Source: Lachnospiraceae bacterium
GTDB taxonomy: Bacteria > Bacillota > Clostridia > Lachnospirales > Lachnospiraceae
Length of the DNA stretch: 12,072 nucleotides
NCBI GenBank assembly: GCA_017420605.1
Contig: JAFOIS010000121.1
Location: 1 to 12,072 of the forward strand
Direction of reading: 5' to 3'
The notes beneath the pieces were generated by a model. The model saw nothing but the letters and a program-made list of their open reading frames with translations, did no database searches and was not told the origin of the DNA. A program made the position numbers and the translations under genes. Below are positions 1-6,234 of this stretch, piece after piece. Position 1 is the stretch's first letter, and every line of letters starts with the position of its first letter.

Positions 1-1179
1 GCCCTTCGCAAGCTGTACGGCGCGGATGTCTTTCGGCAGAAGGCAGACCCCTTCTCCCAGTACAAGATCCTCTTCCTCCGCGGCGCCGGTCTCGTCGATC
101 CTCTCAAGTCCGAGCAGGACGGCGACGGCGTCGAGAAGTCCGGAGCCGCAGATCCCGCGGGCCGGCGCATTCCCGATTGTATGGAGCCGGATCTCCCCGT
201 CTTCCTCCCATACCCGGTCGACGGCGCCTTCTTCGCTCCCCATGCCGCAGGAGATCCCGGCGCCTTCGAACGCCGGACCCGCTGCGGTGGACGTTACAAA
301 CAGCGTTCCCTTATGCCAGAGCGCGATCTCGCCGTTCGTCCCGATATCGCAGAGCAGCGACGTCTCTTCCTTCCGGCACATGCCGGAATGCAGGACCGCC
401 GCCGTGATGTCCGCGCCGACGAAGGCATTCATACAGGCCGGAAGATAAGACGGGATCCCGAGGATATCTTCCGTCCGGTCAAAAAGATCGTCCGCCTCAA
501 AAGGCGCGTGCGAGAGGGATACCGGATCCTTTCCGCAGAGGAGATACAGCATCGTGGTATTTCCGACAATGACTGTTTTTTCGGCTGCCGCGGCAGGATC
601 CACGTCTTCCGGTCCTGGAAGATCCTGCCGGCCCGGCGCCGCGCAGCCCGCTTCCCGAAGGGCTTCCCCCAGCATGCTGCCGAGCGCGCCGGTAACTTCG
701 TTTTGAAGCGTCGCCCCTTTCCCGGTGAGGGCTGCCTGGATCCGTCCCATGACGTCAGCCGCCTCCGCGCACTGCGGGTTAAGGAGCCCCCGCTTGGCAA
801 GACATTTCCCGGAGGAGAGGTCGTAAAGCGCCAGTGCGAGCGTCGTCGTGCCGATGTCTATGGCCGCGCCGAAACGTCTTTTTCCGTTTTCCGGAACGAC
901 CGCTGCCTGCGGTATATCCGACGCAAAGGACAGCTCGATCTCGGCCTTCTTCTCTCCGTCCGGAAGGATGACTTCCGCATCCCCGGTAAGATACGTCTGA
1001 CAGGCGAGGCGCATCCCCGCGCCGGATAGAAGGACCGCGCATTTCCCGCAGACGCCCCGCCCGCCGCAGGGCCGGGCCATGGAGAGGCCGGCATCGCGCA
1101 GCACCTCCCAGAGAGGCGCCGGCGCCGTAAAATGTACCGTGTGTACGCAATTCCCCTGCCGTATCGAAAGCGTTGCCAT
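1..1179 (-). CDS. RACo-like reductive activator of corrinoid proteins ([2Fe-2S] ferredoxin + ASKHA/DUF4445 domain), C-terminus cut by window edge
   Basis: Hand translation of the minus strand from the ATG at 1179 gives 393 uninterrupted codons that run off the left edge, so the C-terminus is missing. Residues about 3-75 form a plant-type ferredoxin domain with Cys38, Cys44, Cys47 and Cys60 (C-X5-C-X2-C-X12-C). After a short linker, an actin-like ATPase fold begins with IDIGTTT at 107-113; CDIGTNGE and ARGICGSGLLDAVA follow, typical of the DUF4445/RACo family. Family members use ATP and a low-potential electron to reduce inactive Co(II) of corrinoid proteins to Co(I). The partner is probably the corrinoid protein encoded at 1815-2456. 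GGAG lies six bases before the ATG. A terminator sits upstream, between this gene and the DUF2284 gene. The linker between the two domains looks shorter than in characterised RACo. Family call is firm; partner is inferred. Confidence 0.93.
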   Translation of the reverse strand, partial: MATLSIRQGNCVHTVHFTAPAPLWEVLRDAGLSMARPCGGRGVCGKCAVLLSGAGMRLACQTYLTGDAEVILPDGEKKAEIELSFASDIPQAAVVPENGKRRFGAAIDIGTTTLALALYDLSSGKCLAKRGLLNPQCAEAADVMGRIQAALTGKGATLQNEVTGALGSMLGEALREAGCAAPGRQDLPGPEDVDPAAAAEKTVIVGNTTMLYLLCGKDPVSLSHAPFEADDLFDRTEDILGIPSYLPACMNAFVGADITAAVLHSGMCRKEETSLLCDIGTNGEIALWHKGTLFVTSTAAGPAFEGAGISCGMGSEEGAVDRVWEEDGEIRLHTIGNAPARGICGSGLLDAVAVLLGLERIDETGAAEEEDLVLGEGVCLLPKDIRAVQLAKG

Positions 1180-1212
1180 AGGATGCTCCGTATCGAAAGA
1201 TGCTCCGCAACG

Positions 1213-1255
1213 AAAAAAGCCGCCGTATTCCCCTTAGGCAATACGAGACGGCTTT
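1213..1255 (-). terminator. intrinsic terminator between DUF2284 and the RACo-like gene
   Basis: Read on the minus strand, AAGCCG (1254-1249) pairs with CGGCTT (1222-1217) and CGTATT with AATACG just inside, with a small TCT/G internal loop. A run of six U (1218-1213) follows at once. It starts five bases after the DUF2284 stop codon. The next gene starts only 34 bases beyond the U run, with no convincing promoter between, so read-through (attenuation) is the likely way the activator gene is expressed. Confidence 0.8.
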
Positions 1256-1260
1256 CCGGT

Positions 1261-1812
1261 TTACTCGTGATAAAGAATGAGGCCGAAATAGGTGACCGTA
1301 TTCTGGCCGTTGATATAGCGCAGAGGCGTTTTGGAAGTCGTCTGATAGACGTCGATCCCGTAGGCCTCGAGGGATGAGATGGCCCGGTCCGGAAAGCGGC
1401 AGGGCTTATCATCCAGAATGGCGCAGCGCTCGCACAGTTTGCAGCCGCCCGCGGAAAGATGAAGGTAGTCTCCCGGAAATGTTTCCCGGAGCATGCCCTC
1501 GATCCGCTGGCTGAGCTCCGAATGGATCCGCTTCGACTCGATCATTCCCTCGATATCGAAGCTGTCCTCCAGTTCCCCGACCGTCTGGTAAAGCACACCC
1601 ATATCATAGGTACGGATGCGCGCCATGAGGTCATCGATCTCTCCGACAGCCGGCGGACACACCCAGCATTTCCCGTACATGCCGCACCGGTTGTCGGCGC
1701 ACATGTCCCGGAAGGCCGCGGACGTAACGACGTCCGATGCCGGTATGGGTGCGGCGCGCAGCGCACCGGCTGAAAGCACCTGCGCGATCAGGTTTTCCGC
1801 AAGAGAGGACAT
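1261..1812 (-). CDS. DUF2284 predicted metal-binding protein of corrinoid methyltransferase clusters
   Basis: 183 residues, no signal peptide or membrane segment. It matches the DUF2284 family (predicted metal-binding, function unproven), often found beside corrinoid-dependent methyltransferases. Eight cysteines fall into two sets: Cys38, 43, 49, 52 (C-X4-C-X5-C-X2-C, ending VCPP) and Cys124, 127, 130, 138 (C-X2-C-X2-C-X7-C, ending CRFP). This spacing, with Pro after or near the last Cys, would suit two iron-sulfur clusters, which is my inference. The start is two bases after the corrinoid-protein stop codon, with AGGA seven bases before the ATG, so translation is probably coupled. A possible job is electron delivery to, or maturation of, the corrinoid system. 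A terminator follows the stop codon. Confidence 0.9.
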   Translation of the reverse strand: MSSLAENLIAQVLSAGALRAAPIPASDVVTSAAFRDMCADNRCGMYGKCWVCPPAVGEIDDLMARIRTYDMGVLYQTVGELEDSFDIEGMIESKRIHSELSQRIEGMLRETFPGDYLHLSAGGCKLCERCAILDDKPCRFPDRAISSLEAYGIDVYQTTSKTPLRYINGQNTVTYFGLILYHE

Positions 1813-1814
1813 GC

Positions 1815-2456
1815 TTATTCCTGTGCCTTTTTACAGAACTCGGCAGCCACTTCGGAAGCCGTCGCGGCGTCGGGCGTATAGGCGTCCGCGCCGATCTGGT
1901 CGCAGAATGCCTGGGTAACGGGCGCACCGCCGATCATGATCTTGACCTTGTCGCGGATACCGGCCTCTTTGGCGGCCCGGACGACTTCTTCCATCACGCC
2001 CATCGTGGTGGTAAGGAGCGCGGAGCAGCAGATGATCTGGCAGTCCTCTTCGACCGCGGTGCGGATAAAGGTCTCCGGCTCCACGTCGACGCCGAGGTCG
2101 ATGACCGTAAGGCCCTTGCCTTCGAGCATCATTTTCACGAGGTTCTTGCCGATGTCGTGCAGATCCCCGCGGACCGTCCCGATGCAGACCTTGCCGGCCG
2201 CCGTCGCGCCTTCGGAAAGAAGGAGCGGCTTAAGAAGCGCCGCGCCCTTGTTCATGGCGCGGGCCGCGACCAGAACTTCCGGTACGTAAACTTCGTTATT
2301 CTTGAATTTTTCGCCGATGACGCTCATGCCCGAAAGCAGTCCTTCTTCGAGGATCTGTTTTGCCGGGATCCCTTCGTCGATCGCCTGCTGTACGAGCTGC
2401 GTTACGATCTTGGCCTTGCCTGCCTGCAGCTGTTCAGAAATCTGCTGTAGATCCAT
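1815..2456 (-). CDS. corrinoid (B12-binding) methyl-carrier protein, MtbC/MtmC/MetH-cobalamin-domain family
   Basis: 213 residues from the chosen ATG at 2456. An upstream in-frame ATG at 2522 would add 22 poorly conserved residues, but the 2456 start has GAGG eight bases before it and gives the usual family length of about 210. Residues about 1-85 are the helical cap (B12-binding-2) domain. Residues about 88-213 are the Rossmann-like cobalamin domain with the base-off/His-on motif D98-L-H100-D-I-G103, where His100 should be the lower axial ligand, followed by SAL at 145-147 and GGAP at 176-179. The protein carries a methyl group on cobalt between methyltransferases in the cytoplasm. It sits downstream of two methyltransferase genes and upstream of DUF2284 and the activator, so it is the hub of the module. 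The methyl donor cannot be read from this protein. Confidence 0.96.
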   Translation of the reverse strand: MDLQQISEQLQAGKAKIVTQLVQQAIDEGIPAKQILEEGLLSGMSVIGEKFKNNEVYVPEVLVAARAMNKGAALLKPLLLSEGATAAGKVCIGTVRGDLHDIGKNLVKMMLEGKGLTVIDLGVDVEPETFIRTAVEEDCQIICCSALLTTTMGVMEEVVRAAKEAGIRDKVKIMIGGAPVTQAFCDQIGADAYTPDAATASEVAAEFCKKAQE

Positions 2457-2622
2457 TTCCTGTACCTCTTTTGCATTGATTTTGCTATCTTTTCCGGTCC
2501 GGCCATATAAGCCGCCGGCCATTGTTTCCTTATCTTTGCCGCTGTTTTACGGATGCGGCTGCCCGGCGCGTTTTCGTATGCGCCCGCACGGCGCAATTTA
2601 CGGATACGGTCCGTCGGGCACC
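2457..2622 (-). other. 166-base gap inside the methyltransferase operon with small hairpins and a direct repeat
   Basis: This is the only sizeable break in the operon. No terminator with a U run and no convincing promoter is visible on the minus strand. It holds a six-base-pair hairpin (TGCGCC 2579-2584 with GGCGCA 2590-2595, loop of five) and a direct repeat, TTTACGGATGCGG at 2546-2558 and TTTACGGATACGG at 2597-2609 (12 of 13 bases). It may be a processing or stability element that sets corrinoid-protein levels apart from the methyltransferases; that is speculation. No small gene was recognised. Confidence 0.45.
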
Positions 2623-3474
2623 TTATTCCTTCATGCGCGATGCGAGTTCGCGGATATAGGACGGGTCGCTGCCGCAGCAGCCTCCGACGTAATCCACGAA
2701 ATCCAGCGCCGGCATCACGTCGTCCGCAAAGACCTTCGAATCAAAGGTCGTCCCCGTCGTCCCGTCCGCCGCCAGGATCGGCTTGCCGGCGTTCGGCTTG
2801 AAAATGAGCGGCAGATCCGTCTTGCCGACGAATTCGCGCATCACCGGGACGGCAAGATCCGGTCCGAGCGAGCAGTTCATGCCGATCGCATCGATGCCGA
2901 GCGGGGTAAGCTCGCGGATCGCATCCTCGACGGAGTTCCCCATGATCGTCCTGCCGCGCTTCTCGAACGTCAGGCTGCAGAATACCGGCAGATCGAACTT
3001 CTTCGCCTGTTCCGTCGCGACGCGGAGCATCGCCAGATCCATAAACGTCTGGAGATAGATGATATCGGGTCCTTCCGCAACGCCGGCGGTGAGGAATTCC
3101 GTATAGATCTCCGCCACTTCGTCTTCTTCAAGATCGCCGTAGGGCTCCATAAGCTGCGGCAGCGGGCCGGCCGCCAGGGCGATCTTCACGTCACGGCCCT
3201 TCAGCGCGGCTTTCGCAAGGCGTACGCCTTCCGCCACGACGTCCGGCGCCGCATAAGGAGACGAGCGCTTCACGGCCGGGCCGTTCGCGCCGAACGTATT
3301 GGTCAGGATGATTTTCGCGCCTGCGTCGGCATATTCCTGCGCGAGTTCTCCCACGATCTCCGGATGCTGGAAATTATAGACCCAGACCGGATCCTTCTTC
3401 CACCCGTGCGCATCGGCCTTGGCCCACAGGGAAGTGCCGACCGCGCCGTCCATCAGCGTAATGTTTTTTTTCAT
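2623..3474 (-). CDS. homocysteine S-methyltransferase-domain protein, copy B (Glu142 replaced by Gln)
   Basis: 283 residues, a single PF02574-type TIM-barrel domain like the N-terminal module of MetH. It shows DGAVGT (9-14), NTFG (39-42) and the three zinc ligands Cys201, Cys266, Cys267 (MNCS and GGCCG), which normally bind and activate the thiol of homocysteine. It aligns without gaps to the upstream copy A, with about 72% identity by hand count (203 of 283). The conserved acidic residue of the LETF motif is Gln here (LQTF, residue 142, codon CAG); by alignment it matches Glu159 of human BHMT, which contacts homocysteine. The nearby GAD motif is also changed (EGPD). It starts three bases after the copy A stop with a weak ribosome binding site, so it is probably translationally coupled. 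It may use a substrate other than homocysteine, such as a methylated thiol feeding the corrinoid protein. Confidence 0.92.
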   Translation of the reverse strand: MKKNITLMDGAVGTSLWAKADAHGWKKDPVWVYNFQHPEIVGELAQEYADAGAKIILTNTFGANGPAVKRSSPYAAPDVVAEGVRLAKAALKGRDVKIALAAGPLPQLMEPYGDLEEDEVAEIYTEFLTAGVAEGPDIIYLQTFMDLAMLRVATEQAKKFDLPVFCSLTFEKRGRTIMGNSVEDAIRELTPLGIDAIGMNCSLGPDLAVPVMREFVGKTDLPLIFKPNAGKPILAADGTTGTTFDSKVFADDVMPALDFVDYVGGCCGSDPSYIRELASRMKE

Positions 3475-3477
3475 GAT

Positions 3478-4329
3478 TTACCGTCCCATTCTGGAAGCCA
3501 GTTCCCTGATATACGCCGGATCCGTCCCGCAGCAGCCGCCGATATAATCCACGATATCGAGCGCAGGCATGATCTCGTCCGCAAACTGCTTTGCGCCGAG
3601 CTCCGCGGATGTTTTTCCGTCCGCGCCGAGGACCGGCTTGCCGGCATTCGGCTTGAAGTAAAGCGGCAGGTCTGTCTTCCCGACAAACTGACGGATCACG
3701 GGGATCGCCAGGTCCGGCGCCAGCGTGCAGTTGAGCCCGACCGCGTCGACGCCGAGCGGCGTAAGCTCCCGGATCATATCCTCGACGGAGTTGCCCATGA
3801 TCGTTTTGCCGCGTTCTTCAAAGGTCAGGCTGCAGACGACCGGGAGGCCGAACTGTTTCGCGGCGCCCGCGGCGACGCGGAGCATGCCGAGATCCATGAA
3901 GGTCTCGAGGAAAAGGATATCCGCGCCGGCCTCTACGGCCGGAGTGATCATTTCCGTATAGATCTCTTCGACTTCGTCCTCTTCGAGATCCCCGAACGGC
4001 TCCATCATCTGCGTCAGCGGGCCGGCGGTGAAGCAGACCCGGACGTTCCGGTCCTTCACGGCATTCTTCACGATGCGCACACCTTCCCCGACGACGTCGG
4101 CTACGGCGTAGCGGGACGAACGCTGCACGGCGGGCCCGTTCGCGCCGAAGGTGTTGGCCTGGACGATCTGCGCGCCCGCGTCGGCATATTCCTGCGCAAG
4201 TTCCGCGACGATCTCCGGATGCTCGATGTTATATTTCCACACCGGGTCCTTTTTCCAGCCGTGCGCTTCCGCCTTGGCCCACAGCGACGTGCCGACGCCG
4301 CCGTCCAGCAGGATAATATCTTTTTTCAT
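3478..4329 (-). CDS. homocysteine S-methyltransferase-domain protein, copy A (canonical residues)
   Basis: 283 residues, a single MetH-type homocysteine-binding TIM barrel (PF02574). It has DGGVGT (9-14), ANTFG (38-42), LETF with Glu142, and zinc ligands Cys201, Cys266 and Cys267. All residues I would look for in a working homocysteine methyltransferase are present. Stand-alone proteins of this family (MmuM, BHMT) take methyl groups directly from S-methylmethionine or betaine. The adjacent corrinoid protein and activator instead suggest methyl-Co(III) as donor, as in a split methionine synthase. A strong site, AAGGAGG, lies eight bases before the ATG. The gene follows the DUF4139 gene by 28 bases without a terminator. 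The most likely reaction is methyl-corrinoid plus homocysteine giving methionine; substrate is inferred from family and context. Confidence 0.93.
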   Translation of the reverse strand: MKKDIILLDGGVGTSLWAKAEAHGWKKDPVWKYNIEHPEIVAELAQEYADAGAQIVQANTFGANGPAVQRSSRYAVADVVGEGVRIVKNAVKDRNVRVCFTAGPLTQMMEPFGDLEEDEVEEIYTEMITPAVEAGADILFLETFMDLGMLRVAAGAAKQFGLPVVCSLTFEERGKTIMGNSVEDMIRELTPLGVDAVGLNCTLAPDLAIPVIRQFVGKTDLPLYFKPNAGKPVLGADGKTSAELGAKQFADEIMPALDIVDYIGGCCGTDPAYIRELASRMGR

Positions 4330-4357
4330 AATACGACCCTCCTTACCGGGTGATGCC

Positions 4358-5968
4358 TTATCCGTTTACGATGCTCCCGCAGACCGGGCAGAACTTTCCG
4401 GACACTTCGGCGCCGCACTGCGGGCAGAAGCGCAGGAACGTCCATGTCTGGCGGCTCATCTGGATCTCCTTGTCCTTCGGCCAGCCGATGCGGTACGCAA
4501 GGCGCCTTGTCTCCGTCTTCTGCGGAGGCACCTCGACTTCCCAGGTGATCTTTCCGGTCTCTTCCTCGACCGTTCCCTTGTCCGCATCCAGTCCGTCGAC
4601 GACGATCGTCTTGTCCTGCGAGACGGGGACCTGGTCGGTCACGAAGACCCGGACCGTTTCGTTTTTCTTATTGGAAATGAGGATCTCGTACCCGTACTCC
4701 GTGGTCTTCTGGTTTTTCAGCAGCGCGGCCGCGGTCTTCTTCCGGACCTCTCTGCGCTGTACCTGGATCTTCTCTTCTTTGCCGAGGGAAATGCGCAGCG
4801 TCTCCTCCGTTCCTTCCGCGGAAAGCCGGATATCGCCCATATAGGCGCCGGCAAGATACACGGCCGCCTTCCCGGCCATAAGGTGCGGCAGATCTGCCGC
4901 GCGGATCTCCGCCGCGAGATAGGCGCGGTCGTCCAGCTTCGGTACGGCAAGAAGGCGCAGCTTTGCCGGGACCGCGTACTTTTTGAGATCCATCGCCGTA
5001 CTGTCGCCGCCGCTTGGGATCTCCCGCTTCCCGAGGCTGTATTCCGTCATGGTCTCGCCTTCGACGACTTCCGCCTGCGGTGTCTCGATCCGCTCCATGG
5101 GCGCCGCCATATCCAGGACATCCGTTGCGGCGTTCCCCATGGGGGCAGACTTCGCCATCATCATCGGCATGGCGGCCTCCGACATCACGGCGCGCATGCC
5201 GGCCGCCCGAAGCGGCGCTTCCGGCCGGATATTGAGATACTGCGGCTTAAGTTCCGGCAGATCTCCCGACGCGGAAGGATTGCCGGAGCACAGAACGGTC
5301 TCCGCATCCTTCCAGTCCTCTCCCGTATTCTGGCTGACCTCCGCACGGAAGCGGAGTTCGATCGCGTCCCCCTTTCCGTCGGAGTGGATCTCATAGACGG
5401 GATCCCAGGCGGCGCACCGCGCGTAATACACGGTCTCGAAACGGCACCTTCCGCCCGCTTTTGCGTCAAGTTCCGCGAGGACGCACATTTTCCGCTCTTC
5501 CGCGAGGACTTCGTGCAGCTCTTTTTTCAGCCGCTTCTTTTCTTTTGTAAGCGCGGAGTGCTTCTCGGCGGCCGCGGCGATCCGGGCCGGGAATTTTTCG
5601 ATATATGCCTCCATTTCCGCGATACCGGCGGACTGGCGGTTTTTGAAATCACCGTTTTCCTTCCAGAGCTTCGTCTGCTCCTCCAGGATCGTGATCTCCC
5701 CCTCAATGCGTTCTATTTTCTCCCGGATCGCCTCGGACGGCTTTTCTTCCTCCTTCTCCGCCTCGTTCCGGGGAACCAGCCGGATATTGCTTCCCATAAC
5801 GCCTGCCGGGAAAAAGAGACGAAGCGACGAAGGATCCGCCTCCGGACAGATCCCCCGGATCCCGATCCGGTTTTTGCCGGCCGAAAGATCCGCAAATCCT
5901 TCCCGCGTGATCTCGACGCCGCGCCGGTAGATCCGGACTGCCTTCACAGTACTGTCGATATAGATCAT
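4358..5968 (-). CDS. DUF4140/DUF4139 (mucoidy-inhibitor MuiA-like) protein with C-terminal zinc ribbon
   Basis: 536 residues without a signal peptide or membrane segment, so probably cytoplasmic. The N-terminal part (about 8-60) resembles DUF4140, followed by a charged coiled coil (about 68-165), then the DUF4139 beta-rich region recognisable by VYYARCAAWDPVYEIHSDG, NTGEDWKDAE near the middle and TWEVEVPPQKTETRRLAYRI near the end. A Met/Ala-rich low-complexity stretch lies in the middle. The last 22 residues form a zinc ribbon (Cys515, 518, 527, 530; C-P-x-C-G twice), which I do not expect in every family member. The biochemical function of the family is not established. AAAGGAAG lies about eight bases before the ATG. 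It is first in a transcription unit with the methyltransferases, but no pathway link is known to me; it may simply share the promoter. Confidence 0.88.
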   Translation of the reverse strand: MIYIDSTVKAVRIYRRGVEITREGFADLSAGKNRIGIRGICPEADPSSLRLFFPAGVMGSNIRLVPRNEAEKEEEKPSEAIREKIERIEGEITILEEQTKLWKENGDFKNRQSAGIAEMEAYIEKFPARIAAAAEKHSALTKEKKRLKKELHEVLAEERKMCVLAELDAKAGGRCRFETVYYARCAAWDPVYEIHSDGKGDAIELRFRAEVSQNTGEDWKDAETVLCSGNPSASGDLPELKPQYLNIRPEAPLRAAGMRAVMSEAAMPMMMAKSAPMGNAATDVLDMAAPMERIETPQAEVVEGETMTEYSLGKREIPSGGDSTAMDLKKYAVPAKLRLLAVPKLDDRAYLAAEIRAADLPHLMAGKAAVYLAGAYMGDIRLSAEGTEETLRISLGKEEKIQVQRREVRKKTAAALLKNQKTTEYGYEILISNKKNETVRVFVTDQVPVSQDKTIVVDGLDADKGTVEEETGKITWEVEVPPQKTETRRLAYRIGWPKDKEIQMSRQTWTFLRFCPQCGAEVSGKFCPVCGSIVNG

Positions 5969-6013
5969 AGTGTTTTCTTCCTTTCACACACAGATTCCAC
6001 TACCGCATTTTCC

Positions 6014-6042
6014 AGTTTACATCATCCGAAATGGGAGTACAA
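6014..6042 (-). promoter_or_regulatory. candidate promoter for the DUF4139-methyltransferase operon
   Basis: On the minus strand, TTGTAC (6042-6037) and TAAACT (6019-6014) are separated by 17 bases, about 45 bases upstream of the DUF4139 ATG. The match to TTGACA/TATAAT is modest (3/6 and 4/6). A second possible -35, TTGACT (6057-6052), lacks a good partner. No riboswitch-like cobalamin or SAM leader is visible in the short untranslated region. Confidence 0.4.
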
Positions 6043-6070
6043 GTATGTAGCAGTCAACAATCCGGCAAGT

Positions 6071-6119
6071 GTGCGGCCGCGCGGCATAATGCCGGCGCGG
6101 CAGGCTGTGTTTCCCGCAC
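6071..6119. repeat. GC-rich imperfect palindrome between the divergent promoters
   Basis: The arms 6076-6085 and 6091-6101 pair over ten base pairs with one bulged G (6094) and an ATAAT loop (6086-6090). An outer arm GTGCGG (6071-6076) can pair with CCGCAC (6114-6119). It lies between the putative minus-strand promoter and the plus-strand fucO promoter. No U run follows on either strand, so it is unlikely to be a terminator. It could be a regulator binding site; no factor is recognised. Confidence 0.45.
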
Positions 6120-6147
6120 GGAGCGATCATTTTTAGAATTGTTTCAT

Positions 6148-6176
6148 TTTACTGTTTTTCGCGCTTCTGCTACAAT
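6148..6176 (+). promoter_or_regulatory. sigma-A-like promoter of fucO
   Basis: TTTACT (6148-6153) and TACAAT (6171-6176) are separated by 17 bases in an AT-rich patch of otherwise GC-rich DNA. The -10 matches consensus at five of six positions and the -35 at four. The expected start near 6183 gives a leader of about 50 bases. That leader contains a seven-base-pair hairpin, GCCGGCC (6195-6201) with GGCCGGC (6206-6212) around a GGGA tetraloop, ten bases before the ribosome binding site. Confidence 0.7.
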
Positions 6177-6234
6177 AAAAAAAACCATCAAACCGCCGGC
6201 CGGGAGGCCGGCCCCGCACAGCAGGAGGGCATCT

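Noticed and set aside
858..1412. Minus-strand frames of 184 and 143 codons over the activator N-terminus
   Set aside because: They are out-of-frame readings; the frame starting at 1179 carries the ferredoxin cysteines and the ATPase motif without interruption.
2457..2522. 22-residue N-terminal extension of the corrinoid protein
   Set aside because: The start at 2456 has a better-placed GAGG and gives the normal family length and start of the helical cap domain.
2302..4353. Plus-strand open frame of 683 codons opposite the methyltransferase genes
   Set aside because: It lies antisense to two clearly homologous genes, its composition is Arg/His/Asp-rich as expected for reverse-complement reading of GC-rich codons, and it shows internal duplication only because the paralogues on the other strand are duplicated.
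4151..6136. Plus-strand open frame of 661 codons opposite the DUF4139 gene
   Set aside because: No recognisable domain, no ribosome binding site for its length, and it is fully antisense to a well-supported gene and its promoter.
6031..6234. 68-residue N-terminal extension of the alcohol dehydrogenase
   Set aside because: It runs through the palindrome, promoter and leader; the ATG at 6235 has a strong ribosome binding site and matches the FucO N-terminus.
5969..6234. Possible cobalamin or SAM riboswitch ahead of the methyltransferase operon
   Set aside because: The minus-strand leader is too short and I see none of the conserved core elements of either class.
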